DNA of 48,569 nt from Corallococcus carmarthensis (GCF_003611695.1 NZ_RAWE01000057.1:1-48569); one strand, 5' to 3'; shown: positions 7,978 to 19,416, numbered from the stretch's first letter. A program made the numbers and translations. The notes: generated by a model not told the origin, from the letters alone.

Positions 7978-8307
7978 ATGGCGACCGCGAAGGACATCAT
8001 CGAGACGCAGATTCCCGCAGTTCTGGCGGCCAAGCCGGAACTGGCGAAGGAGCTCAACGCCATCATCCACTTCGACGTCTCTGGCGACGGCGGTGGCAAG
8101 TGGACGCTGGACACCACCAAGTCCGAGGGCTGGGTGTCCGAAGGGCTCAGCGGCGCGTCGAAGATGACGGTCACCGTCAGCAACGACGACTTCGTGAAGA
8201 TCCGCGAAGGCAAGCTGAACGCGCAGATGGCCGCCATGCAGGGCAAGCTCAAGTTCAAGCCGATGGACATGGGCCTCGCCATGAAGCTGGCGAAGCTGCT
8301 GAGCTAA
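7978..8307 (+). CDS. SCP2 sterol-binding domain protein
   Basis: A 109-residue single-domain protein of the sterol carrier protein 2 family, which binds acyl-CoAs, sterols and other lipids in a hydrophobic tunnel. Visible features are the GKWTLDTTKSEGWVSEG strand pair, the KMTVTVSNDDFVKIREGKLNAQMAAMQGKLK core typical of SCP2 (a hydrophobic strand, then DF..I..GKL....F..GKLK), and a final amphipathic helix MDMGLAMKLAKLL. The ATG at 7978 has AAGGAG 6 bases upstream; the reading frame from 7897 would start inside the promoter. It precedes a CoA-transferase/racemase gene and is probably part of fatty-acid or sterol metabolism. Confidence 0.88.
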   Translation: MATAKDIIETQIPAVLAAKPELAKELNAIIHFDVSGDGGGKWTLDTTKSEGWVSEGLSGASKMTVTVSNDDFVKIREGKLNAQMAAMQGKLKFKPMDMGLAMKLAKLLS

Positions 8308-8397
8308 GCCTCCCCGTATCGTGTCGTACCGACGGCGCGTCACCCTTCGCGGGGGCGCGCCGTCTGCATGTCTCCACTTCCCCCTGGAGCCCCCTCC

Positions 8398-9576
8398 ATG
8401 CCTGAGCCGTCTGCCCCCCTCGCGGGCCTGCGGGTGTTGGACCTGTCACGTCTATTGCCCGGCCCCTACGCGACGCTCGTGCTGGCGGACCTGGGCGCCA
8501 CCGTCGACACCGTGGAGGACCCGGACGTGGGGGACGCCACCCGTCACATGCCGCCGCACCGCGACGGGGAGGGGGCGCTCTACTACGGGCTGCACCGCAA
8601 CAAGCGCTCGCTCGCGCTGAACCTCAAGACGCCGGAGGGCCGCGACGCGCTCCTGCGCCTCGTGCCGCACTACGACGTGCTGGTGGAGAGCTTCCGCCCC
8701 GGCGTGATGGACAAGCTGGGCGTGGGCGAGGCGGTGCTGCGTCAGAAGAACCCGCGGCTCATCTACTGCGCCATCTCCGGCTACGGCCAGACGGGCCCGG
8801 ACCGGCTCAAGGCGGGGCACGACCTCAACTACGTCGCCCGCGCGGGGCTCCTGGGCTACGGCGGTGAAGCCGGTGGCGCGCCCGCGTTCCCGGGCGTGCA
8901 GATGGCGGACATCGGCGGGGGAAGCCTCTTCGCGCTGGTGGGCATCCTGGCCGCGCTGCACGAGCGCGAGCGCACCGGCGTGGGCCGCGCCGTGGACGTG
9001 TCCATGACGGACGGCGCGCTGGCGTTCCTCCACCTGCACCTGGCCTCGCGCCTGTTCATGGGAAGCGAAGGCACGCCGCTGCGGCGCGGAAGCGAGGCGC
9101 TCAACGGCGGCTACCCCAGCTACGGCCTGTACCGCACCGCGGATGAGCGCTGGCTCGCGGTGGGCGCGCTGGAGCCCAAGTTCTTCGGTGCGCTGTGCGC
9201 GAAGCTGGGCCGCCCGGAGTTGCTGGAGGACGCTTACATGGGCGGTGAAGCCAGCGCGCGGGTGAAGGCGGAGCTCACCCGCATCTTCGCGAGCGAGCCC
9301 CTCGCGCACTGGCGCGAGCAGCTCTCCGGCGCGGAGTTCTGCGTGGAGCCGGTGGCGGAGGGTGACGAGGTGCTCGCGGATCCGCAGCTGCGCGCGCGCG
9401 GCCTCTTCGCGGAGACGGATGATGCGCAGCGCGGCATTCGCGTTACGCACCTGCTCACGCCGCTGCGCATGGGCGACGTCGCGCTGCGTCCACCGCCCAC
9501 GCTGGGACAGCACTCGCGCGTCATCCTCGAAGACGCGGGTTTCACTGCCGAAGAAATCTCGCGCCTGATTGCATGA
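8398..9576 (+). CDS. CaiB/BaiF CoA-transferase family, alpha-methylacyl-CoA racemase-like
   Basis: A 392-residue class III CoA-transferase fold enzyme, closest to alpha-methylacyl-CoA racemases that invert the 2-methyl centre of branched acyl-CoAs. The family start LAGLRVLDLSRLLPGPY is present. The three racemase catalytic residues can be placed: His141 in AGHDLNY, Asp171 in MADIGGG and Glu259 in LEPKFF. The His-to-Asp spacing of 30 equals that of M. tuberculosis MCR (126/156). The ATG at 8398 has GGAG eight bases upstream; the ATG at 8368 does not. The 90-base gap from the SCP2 gene and same orientation suggest cotranscription. Racemase is favoured over transferase because of these residues. 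Confidence 0.85.
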   Translation: MPEPSAPLAGLRVLDLSRLLPGPYATLVLADLGATVDTVEDPDVGDATRHMPPHRDGEGALYYGLHRNKRSLALNLKTPEGRDALLRLVPHYDVLVESFRPGVMDKLGVGEAVLRQKNPRLIYCAISGYGQTGPDRLKAGHDLNYVARAGLLGYGGEAGGAPAFPGVQMADIGGGSLFALVGILAALHERERTGVGRAVDVSMTDGALAFLHLHLASRLFMGSEGTPLRRGSEALNGGYPSYGLYRTADERWLAVGALEPKFFGALCAKLGRPELLEDAYMGGEASARVKAELTRIFASEPLAHWREQLSGAEFCVEPVAEGDEVLADPQLRARGLFAETDDAQRGIRVTHLLTPLRMGDVALRPPPTLGQHSRVILEDAGFTAEEISRLIA

Positions 9577-9639
9577 ATGCCGCGTGAAACGACCCGTGAA
9601 GGCGGGTTCGTACGCGGAGCCAAAGTGACCCGTTGCTGA

Positions 9640-9692
9640 TTGACAGCTCTGGAGCCACAGTTAGATCTTTCCTGTTTTCTGACTGGGAAAAC
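9640..9692 (+). promoter_or_regulatory. Promoter and inverted-repeat operator of the ACP-to-FAAL lipid operon
   Basis: A consensus -35 TTGACA (9640-9645), a 16-base spacer and TAGATC (9662-9667) predict a start near 9674. Exactly there lies GTTTTC (9674-9679), seven bases and GAAAAC (9687-9692), a perfect 6-base inverted repeat in an otherwise GC-rich region. It is positioned for repression of the six-gene operon that follows. Confidence 0.55.
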
Positions 9693-9723
9693 GACTTTCA
9701 AGCCCTGGGAAGGAAGGTCCCCC

Positions 9724-10020
9724 GTGCCCGACGCGCAGGAGCTCGAGTCATACATCCGACGGAAGTTTGCGGAAAACGTGGGTCTCACGGAGGCGGAGCT
9801 TTTCTCCGAAGACCTGTCACTCGCGGCGCTGATCACGCGCTCCGAGCGCATGACCAACAGTGTTGACCTGATGGAAGCCTTTGCCCGCACGTCCAACGGG
9901 CTGCGCAAGGATTTTGGACTGCGGGTGCGCCTGCCCGCACTGTCACTGGATACACCTGTGTCAAAGGTCCTGGCGGTTTTCATGGGTGAAGTCACGAACC
10001 CAGAGCGGAAGTCGGCATGA
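9724..10020 (+). CDS. Acyl carrier protein, dedicated to the lipid operon
   Basis: A 98-residue acidic helical protein that I read as an acyl carrier protein. The phosphopantetheine site is NSVDLMEAF with Ser46; the usual DSL Asp is Asn45. Helix 1 is AQELESYIRRKFAENVGL and the C-terminal helix is TPVSKVLAVFMGEV, as in stand-alone carrier proteins. The GTG at 9724 is chosen because AGGAAGG (9711-9717) lies 6 bases before it; frames opening at 9640 start inside the promoter. The stop overlaps the desaturase start (ATGA). The presence of a holo-ACP synthase gene two genes downstream supports the call. Confidence 0.8.
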   Translation: MPDAQELESYIRRKFAENVGLTEAELFSEDLSLAALITRSERMTNSVDLMEAFARTSNGLRKDFGLRVRLPALSLDTPVSKVLAVFMGEVTNPERKSA

Positions 10021-10979
10021 GCGTCCTGGCGCGCAGCCTCGAGCACGAAGAAGCGACCGTCGCCTCCCCCTCTCATCCCCTCCCGCACGAAGGCCGCCCG
10101 GCCATCATGGCGGAGCTGTACGAAGCCCTGACCCAGCGGGGCCTGTCGCTGGTGGACATCACCTGGGAGCAGCAGCGGTTGCATGAGTCGCGGCGCTGGA
10201 GCGTGGTGGAGATGCTCTCCTCGGTGGACTTCACGCACGTGGGTGAATCCGACCGGCACCTGGTGTGGAACGCGGGGCGCGCGGAGCTGACGACGAAGCC
10301 GGGCGCGGACCGGTTGGAGCGGCTGGCGGACGTGGAGTGCCGCCGGTGGCAGGAGAAGAACCCCACCGTCGCGGCCATCATGCAGGCGTGCGGCACGTGG
10401 AGCAGGTACTGGAACGAAGAGGAGGCGCACCACGAGACGGCGTTCAACCGCCTGTCCACGGTGCTGCGGCTGGAGCCCATCTCCGACGCCACCTTCATCG
10501 AGTTCCGCAAGGTGTTCCCCGACGACGACATGCTGCGCACGCTCACGCTGCTGGCCATCTCCGAAGTGGTGGCGGCGGTGGACTACGGCCAGTGCTCGCA
10601 GATGGTCCAGGACCCGGGCCTGCGCGCGTTGTTCAAGCAGGTGGCCGCGGACGAGGTGCAGCACATGACCTACTTCGTCGCCTTCGCCAAGGCGCTGGTG
10701 GACAGCGGCGCCTACCAGGCGAAGGAGGCGTTCGCGGTGGCGCACCTGTTCCTGCGCGACGGCGGCGAGGTGCACGGCAGCAAGCGCGAGCGCGTGGAAT
10801 CCCGCGACACCCACGTCAACTGGTGGGATCAGCTGGAGCACCGCGAGGGCTTCTACGCGCCGGACGCGCTGCGCAAGAAGGAGCAGCTCATCTTCCACGC
10901 GCTCAAGCGCATCACCGGCATCACGGTGACGTCGCGCGAGGACGTGGAAGACACCTGGATGGACCTCGTCGGGTGTTGA
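10017..10979 (+). CDS. Soluble diiron acyl-ACP desaturase-like enzyme
   Basis: A 320-residue ferritin-like protein that aligns with plant stearoyl-ACP desaturase and mycobacterial DesA. The segment WSRYWNEEEAHHETAFNRL matches [20 protein letters not shown] and gives Glu136 and His139. Glu183 (ISEVVAAVDYG) matches the third-helix ligand. AADEVQHMTY gives Glu213 and His216. I could not place the first-helix Glu with certainty. Such enzymes use two irons and O2 to put a double bond into an acyl chain held on ACP; related diiron enzymes hydroxylate, decarboxylate or make alkynes. It is coupled to the ACP gene on one side (ATGA) and to acpS on the other (TGATG). Confidence 0.82.
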   Translation: MSVLARSLEHEEATVASPSHPLPHEGRPAIMAELYEALTQRGLSLVDITWEQQRLHESRRWSVVEMLSSVDFTHVGESDRHLVWNAGRAELTTKPGADRLERLADVECRRWQEKNPTVAAIMQACGTWSRYWNEEEAHHETAFNRLSTVLRLEPISDATFIEFRKVFPDDDMLRTLTLLAISEVVAAVDYGQCSQMVQDPGLRALFKQVAADEVQHMTYFVAFAKALVDSGAYQAKEAFAVAHLFLRDGGEVHGSKRERVESRDTHVNWWDQLEHREGFYAPDALRKKEQLIFHALKRITGITVTSREDVEDTWMDLVGC

Positions 10980-11344
10980 TGGGGTTGGGCCATGACCTCC
11001 AGGCCGTCACGGAGCTGGAGGCCTCACGGGCCCTGCGGGAGCCGGACATCTTCTTCACCGCCGCGGAGCTCGCCCACTTCGAGCACGCGGCGAACCCGGT
11101 GGAGAGTCTGGCCGCGGGGTTCAGCGCGAAGGAGGCCCTCTTCAAGGCGCTGCCCGCGGTGGAAGGTTGGTTCTGGACTGACGCCGAGCTCGTCCACGAC
11201 GCCCGGCACGCGCCACGCTTCCGGTTCCACGGCGCGCTCGCGGCGCACCTGGCCCGCGAGGGCCTGCAGGTCGCTGTATCGCTGTCGCATAGCGGAGGGT
11301 TCGTCTCGACGGTGGTCATCGTGACGCGCGCTCCGTCCCCCTGA
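10979..11344 (+). CDS. acpS: Holo-ACP synthase (4'-phosphopantetheinyl transferase)
   Basis: A 121-residue AcpS-type transferase that moves phosphopantetheine from CoA to the carrier Ser. The magnesium-binding Asp6 is in GLGHDL, and FSAKEALFKAL supplies Glu52 and Lys51. VSLSHSGGFV is the final conserved strand of the family. The ATG at 10979 overlaps the desaturase stop (TGATG). A dedicated AcpS inside an ACP operon is typical of secondary lipid or polyketide pathways rather than of housekeeping fatty-acid synthesis. Confidence 0.85.
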   Translation: MGLGHDLQAVTELEASRALREPDIFFTAAELAHFEHAANPVESLAAGFSAKEALFKALPAVEGWFWTDAELVHDARHAPRFRFHGALAAHLAREGLQVAVSLSHSGGFVSTVVIVTRAPSP

Positions 11345-11384
11345 AGTCGCTGTCCTCCCCCGGCAGCCCGAAGGACATCCCCCC

Positions 11385-11831
11385 GTGCACTTCCAAGAGT
11401 CCACCCTCACTCTGCGCGTGCGTCCCAACGACCTGGACATCCTGGGGCACGTGAACAACGCCACCACGCTGGAGTACCTGGAGGCCGGCCGTTGGGCCTG
11501 GCTGGAGCGGCAGGGGCTGACGCGCGGCGGGCCGGTGGTGGCCGTGGTGTCGCGCGTGGAGGTGGACTACCGCCGGGAGATTCCGCCGGGTGACGTGGTG
11601 GTGCACACGGAGCTGGAGTCGCCCGCCGCGGACGAGCTGGAAGCGGACGGCCTCAACTACCGCGCGCGGTTTCGTCAGCGCGTGTTCCTCGCGACGGACG
11701 GGCCGGTGGCGGTGGAGGCCCTGGTGAGCGTGGCCTTCCTGGATGCGCGGGCCCGGTCACTCGCGTCCCTGCAGCAGTTCCTGGCCGCCGCGCGCGCGCC
11801 GGCATCCACCGTCGAGGAGCCTCGTCCATGA
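11385..11831 (+). CDS. Acyl-CoA/acyl-ACP thioesterase, hotdog (4HBT) fold
   Basis: A 148-residue single-hotdog thioesterase. The signature RPNDLDILGHVNNATTLEYL carries the likely catalytic Asp18 followed by GHVNN, and RVEVDYRREIPPGD is the second conserved strand-loop. It would release the modified acyl chain from ACP or CoA. The GTG at 11385 has GAAGGA about 11 bases upstream. The stop is overlapped by the next gene (ATGA at 11828-11831). It is cotranscribed with the ACP/desaturase genes. Confidence 0.85.
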   Translation: MHFQESTLTLRVRPNDLDILGHVNNATTLEYLEAGRWAWLERQGLTRGGPVVAVVSRVEVDYRREIPPGDVVVHTELESPAADELEADGLNYRARFRQRVFLATDGPVAVEALVSVAFLDARARSLASLQQFLAAARAPASTVEEPRP

Positions 11832-12745
11832 GCACGAACGCGAAGCCGGACTTCGCCTCGCAGGAGTTCTGGGTCCCCACGTCCCAGGAGCACGCGCTGC
11901 ACGTCGTGGAGGCGCGCATGTCCGGGACGCCGGCCTCCGCGCCCGGCATCCTCTTCGTCCCGGGCCTGTTCTCCGACGGCCGCTTCTTCCTGGGCGGGCA
12001 GGGTGACGGCCCCGCGCGCTTCTTCGTGGACGAGGGCTGCGTGGCCTATGTCGCGTCCCTGCGGGGCCATGGCAAGAGCCGCTGGCCCGCGAAGCGCGCG
12101 CACGACTGGAGCTTCGACACGTACGTGCGCCACGACGTGCCGGACCTGGTGCGGGCCGTGCGCGCGCGCCACCCCGGACCGGTGTTCCTGCTGGCCCACA
12201 GCATGGCGGGCTACGCGGCGCTGGCGGCCCTGGGCGTGGACCCCTCGCTCCAGGAGTCGTTGTCTGGCGTGGCCACGCTGTCCTCGGCGGTGAATGACTA
12301 CAGCGACGGCGGGTTCAAGAAGCGCTTCCAGCTGGGCTTCTCGTCCACGGTGGCGGGGCTCCTGGGGCGCTTCCCGGCGAAGGCGCTGAAGCAGGGGCCG
12401 TGGGATGAACCGGCGGGCGTGATGCGGCAATTCACGGACTGGGCGCCCACGGGCGCGTTCCGGAGCGCGGACGGCGCGACGGACTACTGGAGCGCGCTGG
12501 GCAAGGTGACGCTGCCGGTGTTCGCGGGCGTGGGCGCGGCGGACATGTTCCATGCGTCGCCGGTGCGCGCGCAGAAGCTGGTGGCCCACCTGGGCAGCGC
12601 TCGCAAGGAGCTGGCCGTGCTGGGGCGCGCGCAGGGGTTGAGCTGGGACGCGGGTCACTTCGACGTGGTGCGCGGAGAGCGCGCCCGGGCCGAGGTGCTG
12701 CCCCGCGTGCTCACGTGGATGCGCCAGGTCGCGCCCGCGCACTGA
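11828..12745 (+). CDS. Alpha/beta hydrolase
   Basis: A 305-residue cytoplasmic hydrolase (no signal peptide). The nucleophile elbow is AHSMAG with Ser125, a variant of GxSxG with Ala on both sides, and the catalytic His is His277 in DAGHFD. FVPGLFSDGRFF forms the oxyanion strand-loop and ASLRGHGKS the next conserved loop. The substrate is unknown; from context a fatty ester or thioester. It is translationally coupled to the thioesterase gene and lies 26 bases before the fatty acyl-AMP ligase start. Confidence 0.83.
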   Translation: MSTNAKPDFASQEFWVPTSQEHALHVVEARMSGTPASAPGILFVPGLFSDGRFFLGGQGDGPARFFVDEGCVAYVASLRGHGKSRWPAKRAHDWSFDTYVRHDVPDLVRAVRARHPGPVFLLAHSMAGYAALAALGVDPSLQESLSGVATLSSAVNDYSDGGFKKRFQLGFSSTVAGLLGRFPAKALKQGPWDEPAGVMRQFTDWAPTGAFRSADGATDYWSALGKVTLPVFAGVGAADMFHASPVRAQKLVAHLGSARKELAVLGRAQGLSWDAGHFDVVRGERARAEVLPRVLTWMRQVAPAH

Positions 12746-12771
12746 AGAAACCAGAGGAGGGGAGGTTCCGC

Positions 12772-14523
12772 ATGCTCGACATCATCCAGCGGCTGGAGTC
12801 GGTGGACCCGCGACGCGGCCTGTATCTCTATGAAGACTTCGTCGGACCGCCGGAGTTCGTGCCCTACCGGGAGTTCGCCTCCCGGGTGGCCGGAGCGGCG
12901 GAGCACTTCCGCGCGCGCGGCGTAGCGCAGGGCACGCGCGTGGTGCTGCCCTTCGAAACCTCGTCGTCCGTCATCTTCGCCTTCCTGGGGCTGATGGAGC
13001 TGGGCGCGGTGCCGCTGTCCGTGAAGCCGTACATCCTGAGCACGCCGAAGGGGCCCTACCGGGACTTCCTCGCGCGCATCCGCGAGCGCTACGGCGCCTC
13101 GCTCGTGCTGGACGCGCCGAGCCTGTCCGGACTGGAGCTGCCCCTGGAGCGGCTGCCGCTGCCGCCCGCGGGCGCGAAGGTCGCGGGCGCGAAGCTGCGC
13201 GAGGTGGCACCGGGAGAGCTGGCGTTCGTGCAGTTCTCGTCGGGGTCCACGTCGTTCCCCAAGGGCGTGCCCATCACCCAGGAGAACCTGGCCGCGAACC
13301 TGCGGATGATCACCCGGCATGACGGCCGCACGACCGGGGACCGGGTGACGAGCTGGCTGCCGCTCTACCACGACATGGGGCTCATCGGCGGGCTGCTCAC
13401 CTGCATCGCGGTGGGCAATGATCTGCTGCTGTCCCAGCCCGCCTCGTTCCTGATGGATCCCATGGGCTGGCTGGAGCTCATCTCCAGCGAGCGGGTGATG
13501 GGCTCCGTCATCCCCAACTTCGCCATCGACTACGCGCTGAAGACGCTCAAGTCAGCGGACGCGGACGACCTCAAGCGGTTGGACCTGTCGCGCGTGCGGA
13601 GCATCTACCTGGGCAGCGAGCCCATCAACATCCCCAACCTGGAGCAGTTCCTGGACATCCTCGCCCCGTGCGGCCTGCGGCGTGACGTGTTCATGCCCTG
13701 CTACGGCATGGCGGAGACGGTGCTGATGGTCGCGAGCGTGCCGCCGGGCCAGACGGTGCGCGTCATCACCGCGCCCAACGGGCAGCCCGCCATCTCCGTG
13801 GGCCGGCCGCTGACGGAGTTCGAGGTGCGGCTGCGCACCGAGGACGGCCGTCTGTGCGGCGAGGGCGAGCTGGGCGAAATCGAGCTGCGCGGTGGCAGCC
13901 TGGCGCCGTCGTACTACCAGGACGACCGTCCCCTGCGCGGCGACGAGGGCTTCTACGCCACGGGCGACCTGGGCTTCCAGAAGGCCGGCGAGCTCTTCAT
14001 CACCGGGCGGATCAACGACCGCATCAAGGTGAACGGCCAGAGCTTCTTCTCCGCGGACTTCGAGCAGGCCGTGGAGCGGCTGGCCTTCATCCGCCCGGGC
14101 CGCACCGCCGTCATCCAGGTGAAGGGGCGCCTCGTGGTGCTGGCGGAGGTGAACCATCCGTCCGCGCTGGAGCGCCTGGAGGACAGCCGCAAGCAGGTCT
14201 GCCAGTCGGTGCTGGAGACGGTGGGCGTGACGCTCCCGCCCCAGGACGTCCTCTTCATCCGCTACGGCCAGCTCCAGAAGACGAGCAGCGGCAAGCTCCA
14301 GCGCCGCTCCATCACGGAAGCCTACGAGCAGGGCCGCATCCGCACCGTGACGCCCATGGAGCTGCGCGCGGACCTGCTCCAGATGCGCGCCCAGCGCATC
14401 GTCCTGGGCTCGGTGATGGTCGCGCGGCAGCGGGGCCGCCGGTGGATGGCCTCCGGGAAGGCGGCGCTCTCCGCGGGCCTCCAGCGGCTGCGGCCAGGAG
14501 GCCAGCGTCAGGACGGGCCCTGA
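12772..14523 (+). CDS. Fatty acyl-AMP ligase (FAAL)
   Basis: A 583-residue adenylate-forming enzyme of the FAAL type, which activates a free fatty acid as acyl-AMP and passes it to a carrier protein rather than to CoA. Key motifs are FVQFSSGSTSFPKGV (P-loop, around residue 154), SWLPLYHDMGLIGG (the FAAL/FadD32-type core), MPCYGMAET and FYATGDLGF. Unlike most FAALs the region after GYGMAE is compact, and the C-terminal Lys is in SSGKLQRRS. The ATG at 12772 has a strong GGAGGGGAGG site; the ATG at 12715 lies inside the hydrolase gene. As last gene of the operon it supplies the substrate for the ACP. Confidence 0.87.
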   Translation: MLDIIQRLESVDPRRGLYLYEDFVGPPEFVPYREFASRVAGAAEHFRARGVAQGTRVVLPFETSSSVIFAFLGLMELGAVPLSVKPYILSTPKGPYRDFLARIRERYGASLVLDAPSLSGLELPLERLPLPPAGAKVAGAKLREVAPGELAFVQFSSGSTSFPKGVPITQENLAANLRMITRHDGRTTGDRVTSWLPLYHDMGLIGGLLTCIAVGNDLLLSQPASFLMDPMGWLELISSERVMGSVIPNFAIDYALKTLKSADADDLKRLDLSRVRSIYLGSEPINIPNLEQFLDILAPCGLRRDVFMPCYGMAETVLMVASVPPGQTVRVITAPNGQPAISVGRPLTEFEVRLRTEDGRLCGEGELGEIELRGGSLAPSYYQDDRPLRGDEGFYATGDLGFQKAGELFITGRINDRIKVNGQSFFSADFEQAVERLAFIRPGRTAVIQVKGRLVVLAEVNHPSALERLEDSRKQVCQSVLETVGVTLPPQDVLFIRYGQLQKTSSGKLQRRSITEAYEQGRIRTVTPMELRADLLQMRAQRIVLGSVMVARQRGRRWMASGKAALSAGLQRLRPGGQRQDGP

Positions 14524-14542
14524 GGCTCGCGAGGCCCGGGCC

Positions 14543-15652
14543 TCAACGCGCCTTCGCGGAAGCCCACAGGTCCCAGCCGCGCGCCGCGTGGCACGCATCG
14601 CCCACCAGGTCCAGGGCGAGCTGGGGCTGTGTCCGGGATAGCGCCTCGGTGTCGCGGAAGGCGCCCGTGGCCTCCAGCCGGAGCGTGGCGTGCTCCAGCG
14701 CGGCCTTCGCCTCCTCCACCGCGCGGGCCTGCGCGGGCGTGGGCTTCCAGCCCGTCTCGTCCCGGTAGCGCCCCAGGGCCTCCAGGAAGTGGCCATGGAA
14801 CTTCACCATCTGCACCAGCACCGGGACGCGGTACGCGGGCGCGGCGGTGAGCGCGGCCTCGTACTGCCGCGACTCCGAGGCCAGCCGGTACACCAGCACG
14901 TCCACCTGCGCGTCCAGCCGCGGACCCCACGCCTTGCGCACGGAAGGGAAGCGCGCCCAGCCCGCGACGGCCTGGAAGAAGTGGAGCCCGCCACACGGGT
15001 GCGCGTAGATGCCCTGCTTGTTCTTGGGCAGCTGGGGAAGGCCCGCCTTCATGCCCCGGGCCAGCTCCGCCTGCGCGGCCTCCAGCGTGGCGAGCGCGGT
15101 GTCCATGACCGCGTCCATTCGCACCGTCTCACCCGCGCCGTTGACGAAGGACTGCCCGGGCTCCAGCACGTGCGACAGCGCGTCCAGCGCCCACGCTCCA
15201 TCCGGCGACGCGGCGAGCGCGGGGCGGAAGTCATGTTGGAGTGACGCCACCAGTTCGCGCAGCGTCACCTGGCCCCACGCCGTGCGGAAGGAATGCGAGC
15301 GCGGGTATCCAGCGAGCAGGAACGTCTTCACCTGGAGCGCCGGGTGCGGCTCCACGGGCGTGCCGTCCGGGGTGAAGGCGTCGAAGAAGTAGCGGGCCGT
15401 GCCTCCCGCGTCGGGGGCGTCGCGGCGCAGGAACCCCGCGACGATGGCGTCCGAGGCCGGGCGGCCGTCACGCGCGCGGAAGGCCTTCCCGTCCAGGTCC
15501 ATGCCGTGCGCGAGCGCCCAGGGCCGGGACGGATCCGCCGCGTGCGTGCGGCACTGCGCGTGGAGCAGCGCGGACGCGGAAGGCGCGGCGGGGGAGGGTG
15601 GGGGAGCGGCGCTCAGGCCAAGCCCGAGCAGGGCCACGAAGGAGGGGAGCAT
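14543..15652 (-). CDS. Secreted protein of unknown function
   Basis: A 369-residue protein with an N-terminal signal peptide (LPSFVALLGLGLSAAPPPSP). I do not recognise a family. The body is helical, and conserved-looking stretches include YAHPCGGLHFFQAVAGWA, MVKFHGHFLEALGRYRDETGW and LDLVGDACHAARGWDLW. Three His and two Cys cluster in these, which might bind metal. The start is uncertain: ATG at 15652 gives the better signal peptide but has no clear ribosome site; an in-frame GTG at 15691 is the alternative. It is convergent with the FAAL gene and lies 51 bases downstream of the marR stop, so it may be read as the last gene of the efflux operon. Confidence 0.55.
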   Translation of the reverse strand: MLPSFVALLGLGLSAAPPPSPAAPSASALLHAQCRTHAADPSRPWALAHGMDLDGKAFRARDGRPASDAIVAGFLRRDAPDAGGTARYFFDAFTPDGTPVEPHPALQVKTFLLAGYPRSHSFRTAWGQVTLRELVASLQHDFRPALAASPDGAWALDALSHVLEPGQSFVNGAGETVRMDAVMDTALATLEAAQAELARGMKAGLPQLPKNKQGIYAHPCGGLHFFQAVAGWARFPSVRKAWGPRLDAQVDVLVYRLASESRQYEAALTAAPAYRVPVLVQMVKFHGHFLEALGRYRDETGWKPTPAQARAVEEAKAALEHATLRLEATGAFRDTEALSRTQPQLALDLVGDACHAARGWDLWASAKAR

Positions 15653-15703
15653 GGGCGCGGGCAGTGTCGCAGCCCGCGCCCCTCCACGCACCTGCCGTGC
15701 CCG

Positions 15704-16266
15704 TCAGCGCGGCGGGGCGCCGCACTTCATGCGGGCAAGCATCCGCTCGATGATGCCGAAGAGCGCCTCGCGGTCCTCCTCGGGGAGCAGGCCCATCAGG
15801 CGCCGGATGCCGGCGTCCGTCATCAGCTGGATGACCTGGTAGATCTCACAGCCCTTGTCGGTGAGCTTCGCGGTGACGGCGCGGCGGTCCTCCGCGTCCC
15901 GGCCGCGCTCCACCATGCCCATGTCCTCCAGGCGGTCCACCACGCCGGTGATGGTCTTCTTGGTGATGCCGATGCGCTGGGCCAGCACGCCCACCTGGAT
16001 GGGGCCGTCCATGCCCAGCCAGCCCAGGGCGTGCACCTGCGTGGGGGTCAGCCGCATGTCGTCGCAGAGGCTCGCCAGCGGATCCCTCAGGGAGCGGAAG
16101 TGGGCCAGCTCCCGGATGAGCCCCAGGAAGCGGCGCGAGTCCGGCGTGGACTGGTCCCCTTCCTGGAGCAGTCGCTCCATCGCGGCCTTCTCTTCGGCGG
16201 CCTCGTCCTTCCCCTCGGAGCGCGCGTCGGCGTCCGAGGGGGGCGCGATGGAGGTGGGGCGGCGCA

Positions 16267-16267
<1 letters not shown>
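15704..16267 (-). CDS. MarR-family transcriptional regulator
   Basis: A 187-residue winged-helix repressor. A charged N-terminal extension of about 45 residues precedes the MarR core: TPTQVHALGWLGMDGPIQVGVLAQRIGITKKTITGVVDRLEDMGMVERGRDAEDRRAVTAKLTDKG. The helix-turn-helix and the wing with the DxRR motif are visible. Its ATG overlaps the stop of the RND gene (ATGA at 16267), so it is the third gene of the adaptor-RND-MarR operon and probably represses its own operon from the promoter near 20630-20656 in response to a pump substrate. Confidence 0.9.

Positions 16268-19416
<3,149 letters not shown>

Noticed and set aside
10265-10978. Frame-shifted long frame joined to acpS
   Set aside because: Only the part from ATG 10979 resembles a protein family; the upstream part is antisense-like Gly/Arg-rich reading of the desaturase gene.
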